From positions 43,108 through 107,107 of the forward strand of contig CAJFEE010000007.1 of assembly GCA_904373265.1 (NCBI GenBank): a stretch of DNA of 64,000 bases, given 5' to 3'. Below, piece after piece: positions 19,668-29,184 of this stretch. This DNA is from Candidatus Harrysmithiimonas galli (GTDB taxonomy: Bacteria > Bacillota > Bacilli > CAJFEE01). Below the pieces are notes generated by a model. It was not told the DNA's origin and made no database searches. It worked only from the letters and a program-made list of their open reading frames with translations. The number at the start of each line of letters is the position of its first letter. Positions within the stretch are counted from its first letter, which is position 1. The position numbers were made by a program, and so were the translations under genes.

Positions 19668-20744
19668 TTATTTCCGGTGCATTTTAAACTCCAAAAACAA
19701 TTCGTTATAATAAGCCAAATTGCGTTTGCCCAGATTTTCATAAACCTCCAGACGTTCAACTACTGCATCGGGCGGATAAAAACGCTCGTCGTTGACAATT
19801 TCGGGATCCATCAATTCCAGTGCAGACAAATTCGGTGTAGAGTAACCGATGTACTCTGCATTTTGTGCCGCATTTTCCGGACGCAGCATAAAATCAATAA
19901 ACTGATGTGCAGCTTCTACATTTTTTGCCGTTTTCGGAATAACCATATTATCAAAGAAAATATTGGAACCTTCTGGCGGCAAAACATAGTCCAATGCTTC
20001 ATTGTCCCACATCATTTCAGCGGCATCCCCTGACCAAGTTACACCAATTCCTGCCTCATTATTAACCATCAACAATTTCATTTCATCGCCAATAATGGCC
20101 TTAATATTTGGTGTCAATAAATCCAACTTCTCCTTTGCTGCAATCAGCTTCTCTTTATCCGTTGTATTCAAAGAATGATGTAAGCTGTTTAAAGAAAAAC
20201 CCAGTACTTCACGTGCACTGTCTACCAAAAAGATTTCATTTTCCAACTTCGGATTCCATAAATCATCCCAATGTTCCAATACAATATTTTCATCCAATAA
20301 TTCCGAATTATACACAATCCCGACAGTACCCCAAAAATAAGGAATTGAATATTGATTGCCTGGATCGAATACCAAATCCATAAACCGCGGGTCAATATGT
20401 TTTAAATTTGGCAACTTGTTATGATCCAGTGGCAATAGCAAATCCTCCTCAATCATTTTGTTAATCATATATTCCGAAGGAACAGCGATATCATAATTTG
20501 TTCCACCCTGCTCAATTTTCACAAGCATAGCTTCATTGGAGTCAAAGGTTTCATATACAACGGTTAATCCGGTCTCTTCCTTAAATTTTGCCAAAAGATC
20601 TGGATCCAAATAATCGCCCCAATTGTAAATGGTCAATGTATCACTCCCGGAAAATCCCTCAGAAACATTCAAGCGGTGATTAACAAAAAACAAGCCAACA
20701 ACCAAAATCAAAACGACAACCAATGTTTGAAACAATGCTTTCAT
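19668..20744 (-). CDS. potD: spermidine/putrescine ABC transporter substrate-binding protein
   Basis: Extracellular polyamine-binding protein, 358 residues. It has one N-terminal membrane anchor (LVVVLILVVGLFFVNH) without a lipobox Cys, then LTIYNWGDYLDPDLLAKFKEETG, the hallmark start of PotD-type proteins. Final gene of potABCD; its start overlaps the end of potC. Substrate (spermidine or putrescine) cannot be told. Confidence 0.92.
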   Translation of the reverse strand: MKALFQTLVVVLILVVGLFFVNHRLNVSEGFSGSDTLTIYNWGDYLDPDLLAKFKEETGLTVVYETFDSNEAMLVKIEQGGTNYDIAVPSEYMINKMIEEDLLLPLDHNKLPNLKHIDPRFMDLVFDPGNQYSIPYFWGTVGIVYNSELLDENIVLEHWDDLWNPKLENEIFLVDSAREVLGFSLNSLHHSLNTTDKEKLIAAKEKLDLLTPNIKAIIGDEMKLLMVNNEAGIGVTWSGDAAEMMWDNEALDYVLPPEGSNIFFDNMVIPKTAKNVEAAHQFIDFMLRPENAAQNAEYIGYSTPNLSALELMDPEIVNDERFYPPDAVVERLEVYENLGKRNLAYYNELFLEFKMHRK

Positions 20745-21541
20745 GATCTCACTGTACCTCCTTTCTTTCGTTTATCACGTGTAAATATATAGACCGCTAA
20801 AACAACAATTACAGTAATAATAAAAATAATGGTAGTTAAAGCATTGATCTCCAAAGAAATTCCCATGCGAGCCATCGAATAAATTTCTACTGCCAAAGTC
20901 GAAAAACCGTTTCCTGTAACAAAGAAAGTAACAGCAAAATCATCCAGTGAATAAGTTAGCGCCATAAAAAAGCCAGCAAAAATTCCTGGTGAAATATATG
21001 GGATAATAACCTTCATCAACACATCACGCTTTGTTGCACCCAAATCCCGTGCAGCATCTACCAACGAAGGACTCATTTCCTGAAGTTTCGGAAGAACCAT
21101 AATCACAACAATCGGAATGCAAAACGCAACATGCGATAACAAAACCGAAGTAAATCCAAGCTGAATCCCAACTATGGTAAATAAAATCAGGAAAGAGGCA
21201 CCAATAATCACATCCGGACTTACGATCAATACATTGTTTAAGGCAAGCAATGTACTTTTCATCCGATTGCGCTTCACTTCCACAATTGCAAGTGCGCCAA
21301 ACACACCAAGAATCGTTGAAATAACTGCCGAAAGTAAGGCAATAATCAATGTATTGATCACAATAATAATCAAGCGTGTGTTTTCCGTTAAATCTCGGTA
21401 ATAATCCAGTGTAAAACTTTCAAAGCCACTCATATTTCCACCGCTGTTAAAGGAATAATAAATTAAATAGAAAATCGGAGCATACAAAATGAAAAACACA
21501 ATAACCAAATAAGCTTTTGAAAGAAGTCCAAGTTTTCTCAC
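20741..21541 (-). CDS. potC: polyamine ABC transporter permease PotC
   Basis: Inner membrane permease with six hydrophobic segments and the EAA loop LVDAARDLGATKRDVLMKVIIP that contacts the ATPase. I choose GTG at 21541, behind GGGGG nine bases upstream and two bases after the potB stop; the track start at 21595 would overlap potB needlessly. About 266 residues. Confidence 0.92.
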   Translation of the reverse strand: MRKLGLLSKAYLVIVFFILYAPIFYLIYYSFNSGGNMSGFESFTLDYYRDLTENTRLIIIVINTLIIALLSAVISTILGVFGALAIVEVKRNRMKSTLLALNNVLIVSPDVIIGASFLILFTIVGIQLGFTSVLLSHVAFCIPIVVIMVLPKLQEMSPSLVDAARDLGATKRDVLMKVIIPYISPGIFAGFFMALTYSLDDFAVTFFVTGNGFSTLAVEIYSMARMGISLEINALTTIIFIITVIVVLAVYIFTRDKRKKGGTVRS

Positions 21542-21542
21542 T

Positions 21543-22361
21543 CTAGTACCCCCGCTTTCTATTTTTTGTAACAAACATAATAATCGCCATCGCAAGAATT
21601 AAAAATACCGCAATGGTTGCACCCATTCCCCAATCTTGCGTTACCAAAAAATGCTGTTCAATCGCTGTACCCAACGTAATCACACGATTTCCAGCAATTA
21701 AACGTGTCAGCATAAATAAACTGAGTGCCGGAATAAAAACGACCTGAACACCAGATTTCACACCATCTAAGGTCAGTGGAACAATCACCTTTTGAAATGT
21801 TCGCAGACTGGAAGCTCCTAAATCTCTTGAGGCATCCAACAAAGTCGGATTCATTTTCTCCAGTGCATTGTAAATCGGCAAAATCATAAACGGAATAAAA
21901 ATATACACCGCAACGAAAATAAAGCTAAAATCTGTAAACAAAATTTGCTTCGGTTCTATACCAAACACTTGTAAAAATGCATTCGCTGCACCATATGTGC
22001 CGAAAATTCCAATAAAGGCATAAGCCTTTAACAATAAATTAATCCATGTTGGTAAAATAATGAGCATTAGCCAAAGCCGGCTATGCTTAAGCTTAGTCAA
22101 CAGATAAGCTGTCGGATAAGCAATCAACAAACAAAACAATGTGATTAAAAAGGCATAATAAAATGAGCTAAACGTCATTTTCAAATAAACAGGGGTAAAG
22201 AAATTCACATAGTTTGACAGTGTAAAGTTCCCATCAATATCCAAAAACGAATAATATAAAACAAGTACAATGGGTGCAACAACAAAAATGGCAATCCATA
22301 CTACATAGGGGACAAGAAAAATTTTTCCAGGTTTTTTTTGTCTCATTTTACTGTTCCCCAT
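21543..22361 (-). CDS. potB: polyamine ABC transporter permease PotB
   Basis: Permease partner of PotC; 272 residues, about six membrane segments, EAA loop [24 protein letters not shown]. It overlaps the end of potA by 14 bases. Family and gene order match potABCD. Confidence 0.92.
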   Translation of the reverse strand: MGNSKMRQKKPGKIFLVPYVVWIAIFVVAPIVLVLYYSFLDIDGNFTLSNYVNFFTPVYLKMTFSSFYYAFLITLFCLLIAYPTAYLLTKLKHSRLWLMLIILPTWINLLLKAYAFIGIFGTYGAANAFLQVFGIEPKQILFTDFSFIFVAVYIFIPFMILPIYNALEKMNPTLLDASRDLGASSLRTFQKVIVPLTLDGVKSGVQVVFIPALSLFMLTRLIAGNRVITLGTAIEQHFLVTQDWGMGATIAVFLILAMAIIMFVTKNRKRGY

Positions 22362-23436
22362 ATGCTTCTAAACGCTTGTCAAATTCTTCTTCTGTTTCAT
22401 TAAAACGCATTACGTGAATGGCATCATCAGCAAAAAACAGACCAATTTCGTCCCCAACCGCAACTTTTTTCGTCGAATGCACCAACCATTCATAACCTTC
22501 CTCATCATAGCAGCAAATTTCATAATGTACCCCACGGAAAAGCTGTGAATCAACACGAACCTTTACCTTCCCTTTATCCGGTTCTGTAATTTCCAAATCT
22601 TCTGGACGAATCATAATTTCAACCGCTTCATTCGGATTCAATCCAGCATCTAAACATTTAAATTTCTTATTGTTAAACTCCACCAAATAATCCTCAAGCA
22701 TCACGCCTGGTACAATATTTGATTCTCCGATAAAATCAGCCACAAAGCGGTTAATTGGCTCATCATAAATATCCATTGGTGTACCACTTTGTTGAATTTG
22801 TCCTTCATTTAGCACAAAAATTTCATCACTCATAGCAAGTGCTTCCTCTTGATCATGTGTTACAAAAATAAATGTAATCCCTAAGCTCTGCTGAAGTTCA
22901 CGCAGCTCGTACTGCATTTCTGTACGCAGCTTCAAATCCAATGCGCTTAATGGCTCGTCTAACAAAATAATTTGTGGCTCGTTGACAATGGCTCTAGCAA
23001 TTGCTACACGCTGTTTCTGACCACCAGACATTTCCTCTATCTCACGATCTTCATAACCACCTAAATTCACAAATTCCAAAGCCTTCTTTACCTTTGCACG
23101 AATCTCAGCTTCTTTCACTTTCTTAATCCGAAGCCCGAATGCAACATTTTCGTAAACATTCAAATGTGGGAACAAAGCATAATCCTGAAACACCGTATTG
23201 ACCTGCCTTTGATGTGCCGGAACACCATTGAGCAACTGATTGTTAAAATAAATTTTTCCTTCTGTTGCCTCAGTAAATCCAGCAATCAAACGTAAAATGG
23301 TTGTCTTTCCACAGCCAGACGGTCCCAGCAATGTATAAAATTTTCCTCTTTCAATTTCAAAACTGACACGATCTAAAATCAATGTATCATCATAAAATTT
23401 GGATACATTTTCAAAACGAATAATTGCCTCAGACAA
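22348..23436 (-). CDS. potA: polyamine ABC transporter ATPase PotA
   Basis: ATPase of the PotABCD importer, 362 residues. Walker [10 protein letters not shown] near 39, signature [14 protein letters not shown], Walker [14 protein letters not shown]-loop VTHDQEEA, then a C-terminal regulatory OB-type (TOBE) domain with IRPEDLEI. It lies 33 bases after the XRE/cupin regulator gene and is probably co-transcribed with it. Confidence 0.94.
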   Translation of the reverse strand: MSEAIIRFENVSKFYDDTLILDRVSFEIERGKFYTLLGPSGCGKTTILRLIAGFTEATEGKIYFNNQLLNGVPAHQRQVNTVFQDYALFPHLNVYENVAFGLRIKKVKEAEIRAKVKKALEFVNLGGYEDREIEEMSGGQKQRVAIARAIVNEPQIILLDEPLSALDLKLRTEMQYELRELQQSLGITFIFVTHDQEEALAMSDEIFVLNEGQIQQSGTPMDIYDEPINRFVADFIGESNIVPGVMLEDYLVEFNNKKFKCLDAGLNPNEAVEIMIRPEDLEITEPDKGKVKVRVDSQLFRGVHYEICCYDEEGYEWLVHSTKKVAVGDEIGLFFADDAIHVMRFNETEEEFDKRLEAYGEQ

Positions 23437-23469
23437 TTTTGTTCCCTCCCAGATTCATTGTAATTTCAG

Positions 23470-24012
23470 TTATAAATAAGACTCAGTCACAACCAAAATT
23501 AATTCAGATTTTCCATCAAAATCATTGATAATCTGGTGCTTTTGACTGGCGTCATAATAAATAGATTCTCCTTTTTTTGCGACATAAGTCCGGTTTCCAA
23601 GTTTGACCATAACCCGACCAGACAGCACATACGCGAAAGTTTCCGATAAAGAAGGCTCGAATTCTTTGAACATTCCGTTTTTTTTAAAAGTCAAATATAT
23701 GGGTTCCATTTCTTTTTCATTGGATTCAGGGACAAGCCATTGTATCTCATAACCTTTTTCCTCATCTACAAAAAAGGTTTTCTCATTTTCATCATAAACA
23801 ACCTTTTGCACTTGCTCCTCTTCATCAAAAAATTGCTTCGGTGAGCAGCCTAGTACTTCTAAAATATTAAAAAAGGTTTCAATGGATGGTGAGCTTAAAT
23901 CCCGTTCCAACTGTGAAATATACCCCTTGCTTAAATCTGTTCGTTCACCAAGCTCTTCTTGTGTCAGTCCCTTTTTCAAACGTAAATTTTTAATTTTTTT
24001 CCCGATTTGCAT
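23470..24012 (-). CDS. XRE/cupin transcriptional regulator of the pot operon
   Basis: About 180 residues: an N-terminal XRE helix-turn-helix (IGKKIKNLRLKKGLTQEELG, then LSKGYISQLERDLSSPS) and a C-terminal cupin domain with SETFAYVLSGRV near 130-140. This is the PuuR-like family that senses polyamines or other small ligands. Start at one of two adjacent ATGs (24015 or 24012), downstream of AGAGGA; the track start is too early. It precedes potA in the same direction and faces an operator-like repeat cluster, so I infer autoregulation and control of polyamine uptake. Confidence 0.88.
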   Translation of the reverse strand: MQIGKKIKNLRLKKGLTQEELGERTDLSKGYISQLERDLSSPSIETFFNILEVLGCSPKQFFDEEEQVQKVVYDENEKTFFVDEEKGYEIQWLVPESNEKEMEPIYLTFKKNGMFKEFEPSLSETFAYVLSGRVMVKLGNRTYVAKKGESIYYDASQKHQIINDFDGKSELILVVTESYL

Positions 24013-24066
24013 CATTTCGCGTCCTCTTCCCCATTTTTCCTGCATTTTTATGCATGTTTATATATG

Positions 24067-24145
24067 GTAAACCTTAAGGAAATCTTGTTTATATTTAGTA
24101 AACTACAAGTAAACAAAGTTTAATATTTTTAAACTTAAGGTTTAC
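24067..24145. promoter_or_regulatory. operator-like repeat cluster upstream of XRE/pot operon
   Basis: A perfect inverted repeat GTAAACCTTAAG (24067-24078) / CTTAAGGTTTAC (24134-24145) spans 79 bp. Between its arms are further GTTTA/TAAAC half-sites: GTTTA...TAAAC at 24087-24103 and GTAAAC...GTTTA near 24109-24122. This pattern suits several dimers of the neighbouring XRE/cupin regulator. Confidence 0.65.
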
Positions 24146-24321
24146 AATTAGAATGGTCAAAACTCATTATACATGACCTTAGCCATTTTGCAATACCTTT
24201 TTTATAAATTTATTGACATTGGAATAAATATTTCCGAATTTTGTCCAAGAAAAAAGCATATACAAGATCGCTCTTCCAAACGAACCTGCATATGCGTCTA
24301 AATTTTCTATCTGTTGCAAAA

Positions 24322-24720
24322 TCAATAAGAAATGGCACCGCTGACCAACATGCCAACTCCAATGGATATGGCTGCCAAAAACACACCCACTGCAATATTT
24401 CCCTCTTCAACCTTTTGTACAAGGCTGACTTTCATAAAAATTAAATGCTCAACAACCCAATATGAAACGATTTGCAGTACAATTCCAGCTGCACTCCAAA
24501 TGCTAAAATCCAGCAAACCGACTGAATACTTAGCTGCAGACATAATCACAATCGTCATTCCGACCATTTTACCACCCAGCATTAAAGCAGCAGCCACATT
24601 TTGATTTTCGACGATTTCCTTTCGCTCACGCATTTTTGTTGAATAGCAAAACAAAACCGTTCCAACAATCGTAAAAACAACTGCCAAACCTAAATAACAT
24701 AATGTATAAACAATACTCAT
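24322..24720 (-). CDS. DUF350 (UPF0719) membrane protein
   Basis: About 132 residues with four hydrophobic segments, one inside SIGVGMLVSGAIS at the C-terminus. This matches the DUF350/YjfL family, whose function is unknown. ATG at 24720 is preceded by AGGAGAAGGGAAAA; the track ATG at 24774 would overlap the upstream gene by 35 bases. It follows a glutathionylspermidine-synthase-like gene, the same pairing seen in the yjfLMC group of E. coli. Confidence 0.8.
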   Translation of the reverse strand: MSIVYTLCYLGLAVVFTIVGTVLFCYSTKMRERKEIVENQNVAAALMLGGKMVGMTIVIMSAAKYSVGLLDFSIWSAAGIVLQIVSYWVVEHLIFMKVSLVQKVEEGNIAVGVFLAAISIGVGMLVSGAISY

Positions 24721-24739
24721 TTTTCCCTTCTCCTCTGAA

Positions 24740-25984
24740 TTACTTTGTACCAATCGGCAAAAAATACGATTCATTTCCCGTAATTAAATTCCCAGCTCTT
24801 GCACCCATTGCACCGACCTGATTTCCAATGACAAAGCAGCCCACTAAAATATGTGCCATACACCGACCAACAGGAGATTGAATTTCTTTTTGCGGGGAAG
24901 AGACAAACTTTTGATACACTTTTAATTGCTTGTCATAATCACCAAATTGCTGAGCATGATTGTTGCAATCACTTTGATAAATTTGCACCGCGGCACCTTC
25001 CCGACCAAACACTGGTTTTTTTACATAGGGAATTCGTGTAGACAAAAAGTAATCCGCATCTAAATACGTAGGCAAAAAATGATCTTGAATCATTTGATGC
25101 TCAGCTTCCGTGTAACAGGTGTGTCCCATTTCATGCAGTCCCCAAATCAAAGCTTGCACTGCTTTAGATTGCAACAAAAAAGCAGAAATCGGATTACAAA
25201 TCGCTAACTTTTTTTGTAAAACCAGATGTAAAAGTTCAACACCAACTGCTTCACCCGTTTTCTCATCTTGATCTTGCATAAGAAATTCCAACGGATAAGT
25301 TTGACGATACAACAAATGAATTCGTTCTCCTTTTGGCGTATATAAACCTTCCCCAGTAACAATGCGTAAATCATTTAATGCAAGAACCTCGGGAGAAAGA
25401 TTGGAAAACAAGCCCGCCAAATAACAAGTTGTCTCCCAATCTTCAACCGATTCTCGATGTGCAGTAAACACAATTTTGGCATTGGTTTGAGAAAATCCAC
25501 AAATTGCCAAACTTTCCTGAATTGCCGCTGAGATGATTTGCACCAACTCTTGCTTCTTTCCATCATTTATTGGCAAATAACCAAAATGCTTGGCAACCTG
25601 ATCATTGATTTGATAGCACTCCATAATAAAAGTTGGTGTATCACTGTTTAATTCATAATGCTTCCACTTCGTTCCTTCAGGTACCATATCCAAACGCTGA
25701 ATGATTGAAGGTACAGATAAAGTTGTATGTGACAAAAACGGAAAAGCTGCTTTTGGAAATCCCAAATCCCGATAAGTATCACTCTTCATTTGCTGCAAAA
25801 GTCCAGCAGTTTTATGATACACATGAATAATTGCTGTAGCTGCTTGCTGTATGCGCAATAAATCCGCTTGCGAAAAATATAGGACATCATACAGTGCATA
25901 AGGTTCATCTGCCAAATCATACCAAAACGGACAAAACTGTTTATAAAACTGCCGACGCTTTTCTTGCTGTATGAAATTTCCCAT
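24740..25984 (-). CDS. glutathionylspermidine synthase-like ATP-grasp protein (YjfC type)
   Basis: Related to the synthetase domain of glutathionylspermidine synthase: FWYDLADEPYALYDV, KHYELNSDTPTFIMEC, and a C-terminal KKPVFGREGAAVQIY that suits the ATP-grasp core. About 414 residues. The true substrate in Bacillota is unknown; YjfC-type proteins are presumed amine-carboxylate ligases. I choose ATG at 25984, five bases after the lipoprotein stop and close to GGCGG, because the track start at 26110 would overlap that gene by 120 bases. Confidence 0.85.
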   Translation of the reverse strand: MGNFIQQEKRRQFYKQFCPFWYDLADEPYALYDVLYFSQADLLRIQQAATAIIHVYHKTAGLLQQMKSDTYRDLGFPKAAFPFLSHTTLSVPSIIQRLDMVPEGTKWKHYELNSDTPTFIMECYQINDQVAKHFGYLPINDGKKQELVQIISAAIQESLAICGFSQTNAKIVFTAHRESVEDWETTCYLAGLFSNLSPEVLALNDLRIVTGEGLYTPKGERIHLLYRQTYPLEFLMQDQDEKTGEAVGVELLHLVLQKKLAICNPISAFLLQSKAVQALIWGLHEMGHTCYTEAEHQMIQDHFLPTYLDADYFLSTRIPYVKKPVFGREGAAVQIYQSDCNNHAQQFGDYDKQLKVYQKFVSSPQKEIQSPVGRCMAHILVGCFVIGNQVGAMGARAGNLITGNESYFLPIGTK

Positions 25985-25988
25985 ATGT

Positions 25989-26408
25989 TTATCCGCCTGT
26001 TCCACCAAAAAATCCTTTCCCAAATCCCGAACTACCAGAATTCGAGCTTGTTGTCCCTGTACTTTTTCCCGATGTTCCAATCGAAGAAGTGATTCGAGGA
26101 TTGCCTCCAAGTCCAGGCGTATACTGTGAAAAATATTTTTTATACTTGCTATTGGACATCAGTGCGGTTGCTGAGCGATACAAAGTTCCTCCATAATAAT
26201 AGTATCCACGATAAGAACTGGAGTCGTCATCACATACATAAGTACCTGTTTCATCATCCCATTCCCACTCTCGGCATCCCCCTTTCTCTTCTGGATATAA
26301 ATCAGGAGAAATCTCATTAGTTGTAGCCTTAGAACTGTTACATCCTGCCGCAGATATACAAAGCAGTGCCGCCGTTGCTGTACGTAACATTTTTTGTGTC
26401 TTTTTCAC
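25989..26408 (-). CDS. small lipoprotein of the YjfC/DUF350 cluster
   Basis: About 139 residues. The GTG start at 26408 has GGAGGGA seven bases upstream. A basic N-terminus and hydrophobic core end in a lipobox ISAAGC, so it is a lipid-anchored surface protein. A tyrosine-rich mid part (YRGYYYYGGTLY) is followed by a Ser/Thr/Gly-rich tail ending FGKGFFGGTGG, a pattern resembling YjfM/DUF1190 proteins. Function unknown. Confidence 0.7.
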   Translation of the reverse strand: MKKTQKMLRTATAALLCISAAGCNSSKATTNEISPDLYPEEKGGCREWEWDDETGTYVCDDDSSSYRGYYYYGGTLYRSATALMSNSKYKKYFSQYTPGLGGNPRITSSIGTSGKSTGTTSSNSGSSGFGKGFFGGTGG

Positions 26409-26471
26409 TGAATCTCCCTCCATTAGTGATATAATAATCATACAAAAATTCAGGAAAGGTGGTAAATCCTA

Positions 26472-26921
26472 ATGTTCCCAACACCATTAACCAAAATGGA
26501 GTATCGGCTCAACGATCCCAAAAACCGATACCCTGCCATTTATCATCTGGAAAATATTCCAACATTAGAAATTCTATGCAGAAGAAGCACAGACTATTTT
26601 ATACTCGCAAACAAGGTATACGAACAAATCAGCACATTACTTGAAGGAGCTGTTATGGTTGTATATGTTGAAAACAGTCTCGATGAAATTGCCTTTGAAA
26701 CAGAAACGACACACATGCAACTTGGCATAGAACTTCGTTTATTTAACGAGCGAGCCGGTCATCCCATATTGGAATTTGTCGCCTGCCATAATCATGAAGA
26801 AATTTTACCTTATCTCTACACAACTTATCTTCTTCTACACGGTAAAGAATATGAAGTAATCAGTAGCGAAACCGATCAAGACCGCCATGTTTTCGCTATT
26901 TATTTGAAACCAACTGCATAA
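26472..26921 (+). CDS. hypothetical protein
   Basis: 149 residues, soluble, acidic and of balanced composition (for example AVMVVYVENSLDEIAFETET and HNHEEILPYLYTTYLLLHGK), so likely a real gene. The ATG has GGAAAGGTGG upstream. It is transcribed divergently from the lipoprotein gene, and I do not recognise a family. Confidence 0.6.
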   Translation: MFPTPLTKMEYRLNDPKNRYPAIYHLENIPTLEILCRRSTDYFILANKVYEQISTLLEGAVMVVYVENSLDEIAFETETTHMQLGIELRLFNERAGHPILEFVACHNHEEILPYLYTTYLLLHGKEYEVISSETDQDRHVFAIYLKPTA

Positions 26922-27021
26922 CCTTAAATTCCATATTTACAAAATCAAAATCACAAAATACAAATCCTTGGCTGAATCAAATCCCTTGGAAATCGATTCT
27001 GAGGGATTGAATTTTCACTGT

Positions 27022-27954
27022 TTAATTGCTGAATACATCGGTTAAATTGGGGACAACCTGTTTCTTTCTAGAAACAACACCCTTTAAAATGGCGGTATGG
27101 TTTTCCAATTTTACGTCGAATGCTTTCTCTACTGCTTCAGCTTTTGGACCAAACGCTAAGCCAACAGAGTCATTGGTTAAAATATTTGTAATCACGAGCA
27201 AAAATAGATCATAGCTTTGTTCTTGAATTGCTGCTTGCATCTCTTTTTCCAAAGCTGCTTTCTTTGATAAAACTTCTGCCTCATCAACTGTATTCACCTG
27301 TGCAACTCTGACTGTACTTTTTCCCATTGTAAATGATTTGGCATCCAAGTTAATCAATTGGTGCGCCGTTTTATCACTTAAATCTGCTCCAGCTTTTAAC
27401 ATGTCCAAACCATACTGCTTTACATCAATACCTGCTATTTCAGCCAGTTGTTTGGCTGCCTCTACATCTGCCTGTGTACAAGTTGGACTTTTAAACAACA
27501 AGGAATCTGAAACAATGGCAGAACACATCAAACCTGCCATTTCTTTAGAAATGTCCACATTGTTTTCTTGATATATTTTATATAAAATTGTCGCTGTACA
27601 TCCAACCGGTTCTGCTCGATAATATAACGGACCCGCCGTTTCAAAATTCGCAATACGATGATGATCAATAACTTCCAAAATCTCTACATCACGAATATCA
27701 TCTGCACTTTGTTGAAACTCATTGTGATCAACCAAGATCACCTGACTCACATCTTTTGAAACTTTCTCAACAAGCCTTGGTTCTAAAACATTAAAATGGT
27801 TTAAGACATAAGCCGTTTCAGCACCTATCTCACCCAAACGTATCGCTTCAACATTCATTCCTAACTTTTGTTTTAAATTGGCATAGGCAATCGCAGAGCA
27901 AATGGTGTCTGTGTCTGGATTTTTATGCCCAAATACATAAATCTTTTCCATCAT
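27022..27954 (-). CDS. ppaC: manganese-dependent inorganic pyrophosphatase
   Basis: Family II pyrophosphatase hydrolysing PPi to phosphate in the cytoplasm. DHH-fold motifs are present: [18 protein letters not shown] at the N-terminus, VDHNEF near 80, the DHH motif IDHHRIANF near 98, and the C-terminal [10 protein letters not shown] that binds substrate (DHHA2 domain). About 310 residues, normal. The ATG at 27954 (or 27951) follows AAGGGG; the track start is 12 codons early. Confidence 0.94.
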   Translation of the reverse strand: MMEKIYVFGHKNPDTDTICSAIAYANLKQKLGMNVEAIRLGEIGAETAYVLNHFNVLEPRLVEKVSKDVSQVILVDHNEFQQSADDIRDVEILEVIDHHRIANFETAGPLYYRAEPVGCTATILYKIYQENNVDISKEMAGLMCSAIVSDSLLFKSPTCTQADVEAAKQLAEIAGIDVKQYGLDMLKAGADLSDKTAHQLINLDAKSFTMGKSTVRVAQVNTVDEAEVLSKKAALEKEMQAAIQEQSYDLFLLVITNILTNDSVGLAFGPKAEAVEKAFDVKLENHTAILKGVVSRKKQVVPNLTDVFSN

Positions 27955-27990
27955 TCTACCCCTTTTTACTTTGATTTCATTTATCTTCAT

Positions 27991-29184
27991 TCATTTTATC
28001 ATCATTTCCAAAAGAAACAACCTCCCATTTTCATTCATAAAAACCAATGCCAAGGTTGAGCCAAAAATCAAAAATGGCTTCTTTTGCATCTGATTGACTT
28101 TTCTTATATGACTCATAAATTTACCATAAAGTACTGAGCTTACCTCATTCCTTTCTTCCATAGACGTCTCATTAATCCATAATTTTCCAAAAAGATTTAA
28201 ACCAAAGCTTAGCCAGCAAAAACACTTTTATTCCTGTATATTGTATAAATAGATTTGAGCGGCTTTTTTATCCATTACACCTGTTTCCTTCATCATTTAT
28301 ATCCAAGATGGTATACGCCTTGGTTCCTCAAAATAACCATCTTATTTTATTTTGAGCAGCATACAGCAAAAACTTACATTCCTTGTGTTGTAACCGATTT
28401 TATTTTTTGAGATACATGTACAAACTTTCTCCATGTTATCAGCTCAACATAATCATTTTTTACGTTTTTTACAAAAATTTCCTCAACAATGGTCAACTAT
28501 GTCGGACACCTGTTTTTCTAAACAGAAATTCAACTGGAACATTAGCACATACAACGACTAATTTTGGCTACCTTTTCCCCGATACCAGTGAGATAGAGGA
28601 ACTTGGGAGAATCCCAACTGTATGGAATAATTTTCAGTCTATATTCTAAAACTTATCCATGCGTTTTTACAAATATTCAAACCAGACAAGTATGAGCTAT
28701 CACAGGGACTTTAACAAATCATTATACAAAAGAATTCAATCCCTCTACTCAGATGGAATAAATCAATGCTTTATATGAAACAAAAAATGAGATTAAATTA
28801 CAAAATATTTTCAGTTACACTTCAAACAGTAAAATGGTTTTATACATCCGTATGGATCTTCGTAATTATGAATCAAGTACCTAGCTCAATGATTTTCAAA
28901 GAAAATACGTTCACCATCATCCAAAAAACCTTCCCTCCAAGTAAAATAACCTTCAAAAAAACATCTGGATTTTTTCCATCTGTATTCACAAAACCCTACA
29001 TTTCCAAATTTTGACAGCCAAGCTGCTGAATCATTTTGTATTTCTCAATCTGACGCCACAAAAATATCCGATTGGGTTTTTACATCAAAGCCAATCGGAT
29101 ATTGATTTGACCAAATCTTGGATTCCATAGCAGAATTGATCTAGCCTATACATGGAAAAATTTTGTTATCTTGGATGCACAACT
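27991..29184. other. gene-free interval (about 1.2 kb)
   Basis: AT-rich DNA without a convincing gene; track ORFs at 28383 and 28766 lack ribosome sites and recognisable features. Only the terminator at 29064-29105 is supported. It may be decayed coding DNA, but I see no recognisable remnant. Confidence 0.45.
29064..29105 (-). terminator. rho-independent terminator of the transglutaminase gene
   Basis: Minus-strand arms ATATCCGATTGG and CCAATCGGATAT pair perfectly across a loop and are followed by TTTTT. It lies 80 bases downstream of the transglutaminase-like gene. Confidence 0.8.

Noticed and set aside
28383-29014. Plus-strand ORFs in the 1.2-kb gap
   Set aside because: No ribosome sites, low-complexity composition and no domain signal.
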